Source: Apostichopus japonicus (Eukaryota > Echinodermata > Holothuroidea > Aspidochirotida > Stichopodidae). Taken from it: a DNA stretch of 64,000 bases. A program made the position numbers and the translations under genes. Below the pieces are notes generated by a model that saw only the letters and a list, made by a program, of their open reading frames with translations, did no database searches and was not told where the DNA came from. How positions within the stretch are numbered: position 1 is the first letter of the stretch; each line of letters begins with the position of its first letter. Below, one piece after another: positions 1 through 11,431 of the stretch. The stretch spans positions 17,603,917 through 17,667,916 of the forward strand of contig NC_092571.1 of assembly GCF_037975245.1 (NCBI RefSeq), given 5' to 3'.

Positions 1-3000
1 GTATGTGTCACAGATAACGGTCTGCAATCACAAGAAGGTAAATGGTCTGCATTTTACAAGTCTGAGACCCGTACATTACATAATACATTACTGTACTCAA
101 AACTAGAACCACCTGGCATCTCTACAGGTCTGCACGATATGTGTTAACATGTAATTAGCCACCTGTTCACTGCTGATTGAAATCAATTTCATATCTGAAA
201 AAAAGAAATGTATGTTTTGCCTTTCTGAAATTTGGCATGTCAGTTTATAGAGATTAAAATTCAAATGAAAAATAATTGTGCAGTTTAAAGTTTTACACTG
301 TCAAATGATCTATTTCTATTTGTCTGATGTAATGTTTACTGTACTGTTTCAGAATACTCTAAATTAATGGACAATTAAAGACACAAAAATCAATTTTTGA
401 TGGAACAAAATATACAACTTTACTGTTTACTTGCAGACTCAGGTGGGACACATCAAATACTGTGCATACCTTAATAATATGGTATGCAAATATTCAAGGT
501 TTTTATATTCATATGGATACAGCCTGGAACAAATCTCAGGAACAGAAATGGTTGGCATAACATAACTTCATCTAAACAGCTGTTTTTCTCTATGAAACGA
601 AACGATCGCAACAACAAAAATAATTTCATTTGGACATTCAGTTTGACTAAATCATAGGACATATAAATCATAACACTTACCACAAGATATTAAACTTTTC
701 GTCAAATGTAGAAATACTGTGTTCCACTTTATTGGTTACAATGTTGGCTTTTTTTTTCAAAACCAACGGCTAACAAACACTTTGTACATGTTGCATATAT
801 TTTAGTTCACCCAGCTTCTCTATTTAACATATATTTCAGCAAGCACCAGTACAGTCTTCAATGGATGACCTATCATAACAAGGGTTACGAACTTAAAATA
901 GCAGGGAGCCTTGACAAAGTATGCAAGAGGATTATAAGAACTAAGGAGTGAAACACCACTTTTTAAACTTAGGAAAAATTCCCACCCACAAGTCACAGTT
1001 AAAGTTAAAGAGATAAGATCACCATTTGGGGTGCTTAGTGCTTACAGTTAATAGTGCTAAGATTGAACAAAACATGTCAAAACCTTACACTGAAAAGTTA
1101 TGAATGGCCGAAATTCCTTGTAAAGAGGTGGTTATCCTTGGCTGGTAGTTGGAAGCTTATGGCCAGCTCCAACTGCCATGCATCTCTCTATCTCGTTTCC
1201 TCTCCTTCAAAAGAAATTACCATTCAGAGATTGTCACGCATGAGCTGACAGGATGAACACAACGCAAGGTGTTGTTAGTAAAGACTGCCTCGGTGCCATT
1301 GTGAACAAGTAAATAACTGAAAATTAGCTAAACCTCCCAACCTTGCTGTATTGAGCGTTGAGATTTCTCAAAGTCTGTAGAATTTGCTATGTTAATTACA
1401 TGGAGCATGAACAGAGGAACCATAAATTGTCTGTTTTGAATACATACATGTGTACTGTTTAGTACTACAGAATACCTGAAGGAACTCTGTGATTGTAGTA
1501 CTAGTGAGAAGAATGACTGGTCTTAGGGTGATATGTCTTGTGGAATAGACTGTACATCACGGATATATACAACCACCTTTTTGGTACCAGTGGAGTGGGA
1601 TGGGGTTTGTTTTACACATTAAAGGGGGGGGTAGGGTTTGTTTACATGTTAATGGGAAGTGGGATGGGGTCTGTTAACATGTTAATGGGGAGTGGGATGT
1701 GGTTTGTTAACATGTTAAGGGGAGTGGGATGGTGTTTGTTAACATATTAAGCCATCCTGGGGAGGGAGATCTGAGAAATGAGAAATTTTGGTAAAATGCA
1801 ATTGCTGTAATTATTGTCGAAGAATTATAACTCTGCCAGATCAGGGGAACGTCGACAAGAGACTGATCTGAAACTCTGTGAGATAGTATACGCATCATGT
1901 ACGCATTCATGTGTTTGTATAACACCACATGACAACATACTGAAGGTTGTACTGTCCAGGTCCTACTCCAATGCTGTGCTATGGGGAAATTAACGATCAC
2001 AAGATTCTACCGTCTATGTGCCTTATCGATCTGATAACATGAAATTATGTTCAAATTAACATTTAAAGCAACATGTCAAACCTTCTCTTAAAATGCTATC
2101 CCTGCTTCTGTTTTTTATTCTGAATACTTTGCAACTTTACTGTTTTGTTTAATGCCAGCATCTAGTCCTACAATACCTCTCCCAGTTTTTGATTTCTAAA
2201 TTTTTTTCTACATTGTGATCAGAAATGAGATATATGCGCTTCTATCTGGAACAGTAGAGAAAATCCACTTCCTTTTACAGGAAATAATTACACAGAATGC
2301 TTAATTATATGCCAATGCTGCGTTCTGAAGTGTTAACATTACAGTGCTACAAGTACTGTTACATCTACCCTATGTTATTACAGCTCCAGTGATGTGTAAA
2401 AGCCCCCGAAGTTTTCTCTGAACTTATTTTATATCGCTACGATGCAATCTTACAAGTCTGGGATTTCCTCTCAAGTCTTCTACTATTTTCCTCCAAATCT
2501 CCTGATTTCTTGAAATGGAAAAAATCATTAATCTCTGTTTCTCCCTATTTTGTGAAAAACAGGGTTGGCAGATCTTCTAATGCATACAGTACTAGAATCT
2601 TGTGGTTACTTGACTTAATAGCTAATTTTAACCATTTCCAATCCATATTTTGAAAAAAAAGAAAAACCTTAGAAAATAATAATCAATCATAAAATATCAA
2701 CTATATGGAACAGCCCAGATAACAAACAGGTCATTCAAAGCAGTGCTTAGTCTGCAGTACACATTCCATTCGAATGAGTAACATTGCACACATGTATCAT
2801 ACAGACCCCAACATTGCAGTAAGTATACTTGTATTTCATACTGCAGGTACAGCACAGAAACTAGCCTTTTAGATAATCTGAGCCAACCACAGTTTTGCAG
2901 GGAAGAGATAAATTTTTCAAAGGGACTGATGATACTGCATTCCACAGATGGCCATACTTTGTATGCTATACGTTCATGAAACCTTAATTCATGTCAAGAA

Positions 3001-6000
3001 TTTCAATCGTCATTATTTACTTTCGATTTTTGAATATTGAAGTAAATTTTTTTAAAGTACCAAAGTTTGCTTAATTCACACGACACAGGTCATTACTAAT
3101 GATTACTAGATTATGCAAAGTGTCGTAGCAACAAAATATTGAATCAACTCAAATCGAATCAATGCAATTAATTACTTAAGTAATAAAACTCACGCACAGT
3201 GAAACCCATAGTGAAACCTAAGAATAGGTAATATAGGTTGATAAATCCCAAAGTTGATACGCATGAGCAATAAATACTCAGTGGTAGATTTCGTACTTTG
3301 TAGATGAAATGCAAAAAAGGGCTGCATATAAGCTTCAAATAAAGTACGTCTGCAGGAATTATTTATCTGGTATCATATCGCAAAATGCTATGCAAAGTGG
3401 TAAATATTGCTGTACAAGTGGAAAGACTTACAGCATGTGTTTTACACAGGCATCATAGTATTTTACACAGACATATTCCAGAACCTTTCAAACTGCTACA
3501 CAAAATTGGTGCACTAAATTTTTCCCTGTATCTGGATTTTCTTGTGTATATAGCTTTTTGGTACAAAATCAGTGTTTACCACATGTGAGCTGGGATTTCT
3601 CCGAGTGAGAGGCGATAACTGGTTTGTGACACTGGAGGGCGTGAGCATACCTGGCTGGGAGGGGGGGAGGGGGTCTGGGTTCAAGACTCCCCGGAAAATT
3701 TTCTTGAACATAGTTCTGTCACTCATCCTAACAGTAAATTAGATAAAACTGCTTTGTTAAATAGACAGTTTTAAGAATATTGCCTATTTAAATTAAATTA
3801 ACATTGCCACAAACTCCAAAAGCAATTTCAACAAAGACAAAATAAACATTCCAGCAGGTAATAGTACAGAACAGTAGTTCCCTGCCTCCCAAACTATTAC
3901 CGTGGTAACCCCATGTTGTGATGACCCTGGGCTAGCCATGACCCAGAAATTTAATTCTAAGGCCTAAAATCTCTTCATTTTCTGTGGTTATTGTTGATTA
4001 AATTGCACATCTACCTGTTTGATTCAGATTTAGCAGTATTGACTTCACATTGAATAAAATGTTTTTTACAACAACAACACATACACACATTTATCAATCA
4101 GCACATGAGAGGCAGAGGATCGAAGCCTACAGTATGATCAGATTCCATTGGAAACTTCATTTAACAATTTCACTATTTTTTGAGGGGCTATCCACTACCC
4201 TGCTCACGACCCACCATAACAGCTTGGCAACTCAGTGTCCCCCCACCCCCACCCCCATTTAGTTTGGAAAGTGTGGATCTAGTAAAACCCAACAACTTCC
4301 ACTTTCTATACATTGGACATTAACTATTTTAGATCTTTATTATTCCTTTGACATTTTGTTCCAAACCCTTACCTTACACATAGCTATAGCTTGTTTGACT
4401 TGAAGTTCTCTATAATTTGGCAAACTGCAATTTTTTTAACAAGGAAATTTGTACAAATTTTGCATCAACATGCATCATAGTTCATTGTTTAAGTTACATA
4501 AAATGAAGAAATGTTGTAAATAGATAACCTACAGATTTTGTATCTATAAAACATTAACTCATTTATTACAGTCTTGCTAGATACAATATATATACCTAAC
4601 TTCTCTAGTCACAAAACTCTGTGACGCACCTCCAAACATAAACCAGGCTCTGACTTCCTGCTATTAACACTCAGACCTACAGGAATGGTCAAACAGCTTG
4701 ACAAACAATGTACTTCAGTTCTGTATGCATTCCTTATGAAGCAATTAATCTACCCAAATTCATGCATCATTTAAAAAGACTTCTGGGATTCCTGACATGA
4801 AAAGAATTAAAAGCAAATACTTTAAATAGATCTTCATGATGGCAGGGCATAATTTGTGTTTACAGCTTTAGTAGAATTTGCATCGTGTAGACTTTGTATC
4901 ACATAGTGCAGGTTTTGCATGTAATGCTTTGATGTTGGTCAAAATTTGTTAATCATAAAATGTTTTTGTATTATTGTAATATGTTTTTAAATACTAAAAC
5001 TGCTACATATCACTTGTGTAGCAATTTTGATATTTTAAACTGCAATCTTATTGTGCTTTACCAGATAAATTCAACTCCCTTAATAATTTCCTGTCTTGTT
5101 TACAAAACAAACAATCTCCAACTAAAACGTGTGGAAATCAGATACTTTCAACAATTTTTATATTTTTTTATTTAAAATTAGCATCCTAAAATCTGAGCCA
5201 GTAGAAACTGGTTTGCTTGCAAATGCACAAAGTATTGATATCTTTTAAAAACAATTGACTATATGTATACATGTTTAGACGTTGGTTTTTTGGTTTCTTT
5301 TTGTTAACAAAACATCCTACAGGTCTGGTTAGTATGAGTATTCAGTGACTAACTGTTTTATATTTTTGCAAATAAATAGTAATAACATTTATGCAAGATT
5401 AAGTAGGTAAGAATAATACGAATTGAAAAGAAACTGTGGCAAATGCTGAATTGAAACTTCCTCTTGAAAATGTTACTAACAGGTTTCATTAAGCTCTTCA
5501 TAATATCCAATTTGTTTATTCATAAAACACATAAGCTATGTACATCCTTTCCAAAACACAATTGGTGAAAGACATATACACAATCAAATCCTTCAAAAGG
5601 AAAATTAATCTTATCAGATGAATGACGATAACAATCTTTGCAATATTTACAAGACACCCAAGGTTAAGAGAAAACAAATATTGAAATTAAGATCTTTATG
5701 TTTCTTTTAAAGAACAAAACATCATTCCAATGAGCATCAGTTCTGACTGACTTCTTTTATTTCCCTATAACCTTTTTTTAGTGGGGATGGGAGTGGGGGG
5801 TGGGAGTGGGGGGAGTGGCAGGTTTTTTTTTCAAAGTATTTTTATCAACCTCATACTCAGTTAGGATGATGGAACTTCAAGTAGGCGGATTCATACAGAC
5901 ACAGTGACTACGCAGGCGGTATGCCTACTGGCTATGTGTATGATCTGCATCAGTAAAACACTATCTTTGAGGTTCTTTCATTTGTGCTCATCTACTAGAA

Positions 6001-6567
6001 GAACCATGTTCAGACTAACTCTGAGCAGTGAGCCAAAGTAAAGGCAGATATATTACAATGTACGGTACCTTTGTTTTTGTTGTTTAGGTTTGTTGTTCCC
6101 CTGAAATTCATAACATTTTCTTATCCTCTCTGGGAGGTAAGAATTAAAGTAAGCCAATAAACATAGGCCTAGGGGGCCTGGCCTTTCATTTAATGTTTTA
6201 TCCAAACTTAACTCTTGAAGTAAATTTAATACTGGGGTAGGACTTTGTTCAGGCAAGAAAATTACCTCCCCCCCCCACCCCAATGAATAAATGTGAATGA
6301 CCCCGGCTAGAATTAGTAGCCTAGGCTATGGATCTATAGGCCCAAGGGTGCAGGCTGTTGAAACGACTAGGGCGCCGGTTGGTGAATGGACTATACGATC
6401 CCGGTGGGTGAAATCTCTTTCCTCTAGACCAAGGCTACCTTATATGCTAGTGCTAACTGTCGTAGATTCAAAATATCGTCTATTATGCTTTTAAATTAAG
6501 CACGAGTTTCACGCTCGCAATGACGAAAAAATACCCTGCTAGCTGAAAGAAAAATTGCACATAACTT
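1..6567. other. No confident exon; probable intron or intergenic DNA
   Basis: AT-rich sequence with no recognisable protein domain on either strand. The open frames here are short and have no convincing pair of splice sites in a compatible phase. It may be the body of the minus-strand gene that starts at 6624, but I could not find its later exons. Visible structure is limited to a G-rich minisatellite at about 1590-1749 and G-rich stretches near 3660 and 5780. Confidence 0.5.
1590..1749. repeat. 33-bp G-rich minisatellite, about 4-5 units
   Basis: Units of the form GTGGGATGGGGTTTGTTAAC followed by ATGTTAATGGGGA repeat with small changes. The repeated peptide read across it is a by-product of the repeat and not a gene. 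Confidence 0.8.
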
Positions 6568-6569
6568 AC

Positions 6570-6624
6570 CAAACGACAAGGAGTCTCCACTTGATCCTGG
6601 TGCCTTCTTGTCATCGTCTGCCAT
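6570..6624 (-). CDS. Probable first coding exon of an unknown gene
   Basis: On the minus strand an ATG at 6624 in a good context (AAAACTATGGCAG) opens 18 codons, MADDDKKAPGSSGDSLSF. One further base leads directly into a consensus donor, GTAAGTTATG, so the exon ends in phase 1. The peptide is acidic and lysine-rich, then Gly/Ser-rich, as in the disordered N-terminus of a cytosolic or nuclear protein. I do not recognise the family. Later exons should lie below 6570, possibly outside the window. The sequence shows the ATG, open frame and donor; that it is a real gene is inference. Confidence 0.5.
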
Positions 6625-7056
6625 AGTTTTAACAACCTCTCGAATCAAGCTGTGCGATGGACCAGAACCTGCATACGGTACATGTGTTATGGAAGTCTAG
6701 CATATATACACAGAATAGCTAGGTATCAGAAGAACGTCAGACTCATCGGTATGTATACAAATCTGGACCAACTACGTCAATTGGAAAATAGTGTAGCAAC
6801 CGTGGAGAGTCATGTGACGTGCTCTCCTCTGTATACTCATGGAGGTAAAAACAGATGGTATACTCTAGTACGTTTTGAATTTACGACTATTTCGTTAACA
6901 GCTGATTGACGGGCGCGCGTAAGTAATTATATATCTTAACGCTTAAGTCATCAGTGAGTCAGTGAGGTGGCGACGGCGCTATACAGTTTCAACTGTTGGA
7001 TGATAGTATACAAATAATAAATGGTTATGAGTGCAATAGTGCAAATATTTCATGAG
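6625..7056. other. Upstream region of the 6624 start; nothing specific recognised
   Basis: Likely 5' UTR and promoter of the minus-strand exon. No TATA box was recognised. Short open frames are present but have no domain similarity. Confidence 0.35.
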
Positions 7057-7123
7057 TTGAAAGATGGAATGTTCCATTCAACGAGGCGCAGCCGAGTTGA
7101 ATGGAACAAATTACATCTTTCAA
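7057..7123. repeat. Imperfect palindrome of MITE type
   Basis: An arm beginning TTGAAAGATGGAATGTTCCA at 7057 is matched by its reverse complement ending at 7123, with a loop of about 13 bases (CGAGGCGCAGCCG). One arm carries small indels. It would form a long hairpin. Confidence 0.75.
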
Positions 7124-7203
7124 CGACCATTCAAATGGCCGGAATATAATTAGGTGTTGTATAATAGAGAATAAAGCTATTTTTTTAAAGGTCCATATTG
7201 CGT

Positions 7204-7350
7204 TTGGCGATCAAGCTGTTACTTGGCAACCAAGCTGCTACTTGGCGACCAAGCTGCTACTTGGCGACCAAGCTGCTTCTTCATGACCAAGTTGCTCTTC
7301 TTGGTGAACAAGAATTAAGCTACTTGGAAATCAATCTGCTACTTGGGAAC
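7204..7350. repeat. 19-bp tandem repeat
   Basis: The unit TTGGCGACCAAGCTGCTAC is repeated about five times up to roughly 7298 and then decays. It lies between the palindrome and the hAT-like element at 7373. Confidence 0.85.
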
Positions 7351-7372
7351 TGTTTAAGGAAAGTCACCTGGC

Positions 7373-8171
7373 CATGGGCGTCAGCAGGTTTCAGAAAGTG
7401 GGGGGGGGGGACACTATACTATCTAAGCGGAGCGCCACCATTGGTTGGCGCGTAGCGTACCAGAAAATTTTGGGTACATAAGACCCCCTAGATCGCAGGA
7501 GACGGCCTTCCTGAGTCGTTTTTAGTTACATCAGAACCAGATCTGTGAGGAGAAATTTTGTCTCACAAAACTAAATTCCGACAGAAAGTACTGGTAGAAA
7601 GATGCCGTTCTGACACCAAGGGAAACGAATTACACAGCGTCCATCTCAAACGAAATATTTTCGGTAGTTTGGTATCATATAATACCCTGCATACAGGCAG
7701 AATACTGTCTGTAGGGCCTAAAATATATGATATTACCTTCCTGGTGGGGTCTTCGACTTGTTTTCAAGTTGAAATGCGTCGTTTTCTCTGATTCACAGTG
7801 TAGGGCAAGGGGAATTCCATTTCTGGCGAGAAGGGGTGCTTCCACAAAACACTCTAAAACATCGTTCAAACATCGCACAAACTTTTATCAGAGGTCTCAG
7901 ACGAAGCAGGGAGGGTGAATATCAGAGGAAGGGGGATAAAGGGCCAAGCACTGTTCTAATTTCCAGTGCAATTTATTGATAATGATTCTTAAGTTAGATT
8001 CTACTTGAATCAGCTCAGCAATTGTGATAGAAAATCGCGCATATGCATGTGATTTTTTTAATAACTGCTCTGAAAAGTGGGGGGGGGGGACAAATGATAT
8101 GATATCCCCTCCACTTTTGAAAGTGGGGGGGACATGTCCCCCCCCCCGTCCCCCACCTGTTGACGCCCATG
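7373..8171. mobile_element. hAT-like non-autonomous element, 799 bp
   Basis: The ends are inverted: CATGGGCGTCAGCAGGT at the left and the reverse complement of CATGGGCGTCAACAGGT at the right. A perfect 8-bp direct repeat, CACCTGGC, flanks them at 7365-7372 and 8172-8179. It contains G/C runs just inside the ends and one copy of the conserved core module (from about 7421). No transposase frame was recognised. The sequence just outside, after 8172, resembles 27011-27120, so the element landed in an older repeat. Confidence 0.88.
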
Positions 8172-8523
8172 CACCTGGCCACGAAAAACCAAACATCCGA
8201 ACGACTGATCCGCTCTCACTCCCAGTCCACTTACATCAAGACTGTGACAGTGTGATCATCGTCAGGTGTGTATCACGATTCCCCTAGAATGGGAACATAA
8301 TGTTTCACATGATCTTAGCGCTAGTCATCAGCCGGCGAATAAACCAGCATACATTGTCACATGAGATCTCTCACAAATTATGAAACAAATGAATTAACTT
8401 ACTAAGTTATGAGCTAGGCTAGGGCTCATGCAGCACATTTTCGTGGAATGTTACAATTCTAAAATATCATACATTTACAACTCAGACAGTCTGGAGTCGT
8501 GGAGTTACTTTAGCTCTCATAAA

Positions 8524-8883
8524 CAGGGGCGTAGCGAAGGGGTTTTTGTTGGGGGGTGTGGAGAATTTGATTTGCCGACGGATCTGGAAGTGGTGACTGA
8601 AATAGGGGAGGGGTCTAAGGGGAGGGGGTGTCCCCCTCCCCTTTGGAAAATTTTTAGTTTTGAAACGTTCTTAGATGCAATCTGGTGCATATTTTAAGTC
8701 AAATTTGGCACGGAAGAAGCTCCCGTTCTCCTTTTCTCTATTCAGCTTTCCTTCTTTCTTCCCCTTCCGCTCTCTTCACCTTTTCTCCTTTTGCCGACAG
8801 ACCCAAAATTTGCCGACAGCGACCAAATTATTGGGGGGGGGGTGTGACAACCCCACACCCCCCCCCCGCTCGCTACGCCCCTG
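8524..8883. mobile_element. hAT-like non-autonomous element, 360 bp
   Basis: Terminal inverted repeats CAGGGGCGTAGCGA are perfect over 14 bp. The 8-bp target duplication CTCATAAA is at 8516-8523 and 8884-8891. Inside is the G-rich hairpin GGGGAGGGGG/CCCCCTCCCC near 8620-8641, then a pyrimidine-rich stretch and a G run followed by a C run near the right end. Confidence 0.92.
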
Positions 8884-8891
8884 CTCATAAA

Positions 8892-9896
8892 ACGCATCTC
8901 AGTTTCGTGATTGGTTAAATTCTCTGTTCCTGGATAAATATTTAGTCAATATAATGCACGCATGTACATTATATACTACGAAAATATGAGATATATGAGT
9001 CAACAGAATCGTCTTACCCGGTAAAAAAAGAGGATTACTACAAATATTACACCTCTTTTTGACAATTTCAGTTATACATACAATCTGAAATATGCATGAT
9101 TTATTCTAAATCAGCAGATACGTTTAGCCCTTTTAAAAGGATGGATGTACCATGATCGGTTCATTACGATTTGACCACATTGATAGCTTTGTTTCTTATG
9201 ACACTTGTTCTTTACCTTGAAGTGCACTCAGACAGCACCTCGAGTCTACGTTTAATGTACACTTTGAGTGCCATCATCATATAAATAAATGATATTTTAA
9301 AAATGTTCTAAATATTTCCACATTTGGATCCCCCCCCCCCAAAGTGGAGTGCGCAGGATGCAAAAGATGGACGGGAGGGGGGAAATCCAAAATTCCCTGA
9401 CTGATTTAGGTAAGGAGGCTGAACTTTTATGGAAGGGCCAGAGGCGAGAGAATAATTTTATAAAGGAGGACTGCCATGAGGTCATTATAGACTAATTGTA
9501 TGTAAGGGGGAGGGGGAGGGGTCTATGGGTCCTCCCCACTAAAAAATAGATTTTAGACGTCAACTGGTGAATTCTGACGCGAAGACTATATAATTTATAG
9601 GTCTTCAGAAGTCACGCGCAAAAACGGAAGATTGTGTTCAATAAATAATAATAAACTCAAACATTTCCTCGACTGATTGAGGTACACATCTGAATCTTTG
9701 TGGTGCGGAATGTATACAAAGGATCCATTTTGTCGGAAAGTTTTAGAGTAACCTTGTGGTTTTCCCCCTGTAAGAGAGGTAGATTCTCAAATATATATTG
9801 GGGAACCTCCCCCTTTCAGTATGCATTTGAGAGAAGCCTAGGATTTAGACTTTAGAGAAGATTTTGATGTTAGTTGAGACAACCCCTCCCTCCCAT
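8892..9896. other. No gene recognised
   Basis: AT-rich sequence with C- or G-rich runs near 9331 and 9505. No complete element ends or exons were seen. Confidence 0.5.
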
Positions 9897-10165
9897 AGTC
9901 TTTCAAAAGCCCTGTACAATCCTGTATATTATCTTGCATAGTCTTTCATAAATCCTATACAATCCTGTATATTATCTTGCATAGTCTTTCAAAAGTCCTG
10001 TACAATCCTGTATATTATCTTGCATAGTATTTCATAAATCCTGTACAATCCTGTATATTATCTTACATAGTCTTTCAAAAGTCCTGTACAATCCTGTCAA
10101 TAATCTTGCATAGTCTTTCAAAAATCCGGTACAATCCTGTAAATTATCCTGCATAGTCCTTTAAA
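9897..10165. repeat. 43-bp tandem array, about 6 units
   Basis: The unit begins AGTCTTTCAAAAGTCCTGTA and ends CTTGCAT, with a period of 43 bases. Early units alternate between TTTCAAAAG and TTTCATAAAT, which suggests an 86-bp higher-order repeat. Units decay toward the right. Confidence 0.9.
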
Positions 10166-10232
10166 AATCCTGCAAATTTTCCTGTAGGAATCCTACATAA
10201 ATCCTGCAGGATGTGGCCAAATCCTGGCATAA

Positions 10233-10279
10233 ATCCTGCATAAAATCCCGCAGGATTTTATGTAGGATTTTATGCAGGA
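10233..10279. repeat. Inverted repeat next to the 43-bp array
   Basis: ATCCTGCATAAAATCC is matched by GGATTTTATGCAGGAC, giving about 15 paired bases around a short loop that holds further ATCCTGC-like words. It seems to derive from the same word family as the neighbouring array. Confidence 0.75.
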
Positions 10280-11373
10280 CTTTTTTTGTATGGGCCCTCT
10301 CGTCAGATTAACTCCTATAGAAGGATCTTCCACTCAAACTGTCCTCGTTTGAATCATCGGAGGGGAGATTCTAGTAGACTAGTGGCGTTCACAATTGGTC
10401 GGGGAGGGGGACATGTTTCAGTCGGGATTTTTAAATCAGTGGGGGAGAATTGGACCTCTCCCCCTTTTTAACCTCATACAAAAATGCAAGAGTATTTATT
10501 AGCACAATTCCATCCTTTCATGTCTAATTATAGATCTAATTTATCATCTAAATATTTCCCCCGCGGGAAAACTCCTTATCCCCCCCCCCCACATGGGAGA
10601 TTGCGTCAGTGTTCTGCATCGGGCATAACCCCCTCCTTTATTAAATCTTCAAAGGGGGGAAATGAGAAGATAAGAGTGATATTGGCTGTAACCTATACAG
10701 TCCAACCAGTGGTTCTCTCTTTACACGGTACACGACATTGACCATGACTGTGCAATAATGCTTGTTTCATGGTATCGACATTCCAGAATGGTTAATTAAA
10801 ACTGATATGTTGCAAATTATGTTTGTTAATTTAAAGCCTTATTAAAGGTACATTGAGCTGACGAGGATCTTATTATAATAATGATTATCAATATTTGAGC
10901 ACTCATCTTAAATAATTATTTTTCTTTTCAGAATTATGGTGCGTTACATTAATAAGTAGATCGATTTTTAGGGAAAGTGGACGTATATCTTCGGATGACG
11001 TCATCTTTCTAACAACACTTAAAGAATCGAGAAGAAACAGACATCGATTTAGGAGATCAGGAAACAGGACACGATGTTCAGACAATTAAATTAAAAGTGA
11101 AAAGAGAAAAATATTGACTAAGAATTTTGGAATCGGTTTATTATCAACGTTTTATGTATTTAACAATTGACCCATTAAGAATGCGCAAGGCTGTAATGAG
11201 TCTGTGTGTAGATGTGGCTACAGCCATAATGTGACTTGGACACAATTAACGTATTGAGAATAGGACACCATAGCGCTGCATTAATATTGTTTGCCTAACG
11301 GTTTCACTATACGTATTATTTTGGAGGATTCTAATTCGAAGCAGGAAAATTTGATAAAATACGATAAATTGAG
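10280..11373. other. Upstream region of the lectin gene
   Basis: No coding exon recognised. The promoter of the gene starting at 11374 should lie here, but no clear TATA box was identified. Confidence 0.4.
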
Positions 11374-11431
11374 ATGAATTTCGAATATTTTCTTTCCATT
11401 ACGATAGGGATGTGTGTTTACCTTTCTCAAG
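11374..11431 (+). CDS. Lectin gene exon 1: signal peptide
   Basis: The ATG at 11374 opens MNFEYFLSITIGMCVYLSQ, then one base and the donor GTAAGTAATG, so it ends in phase 1. The peptide has a short start, a hydrophobic stretch and a Ser-Gln-Gly end, typical of a secretory signal. Its phase matches every later CTLD exon. This is the only signal-peptide exon I found upstream of CTLD A, but a 3.5-kb intron separates the two, so the link is inferred. Confidence 0.65.

Noticed and set aside
471-720. Minus-strand exons near 469-590 and 681-720 as continuation of the 6624 gene
   Set aside because: Donor-like sites exist, but the phases do not join and the frames run into stops.
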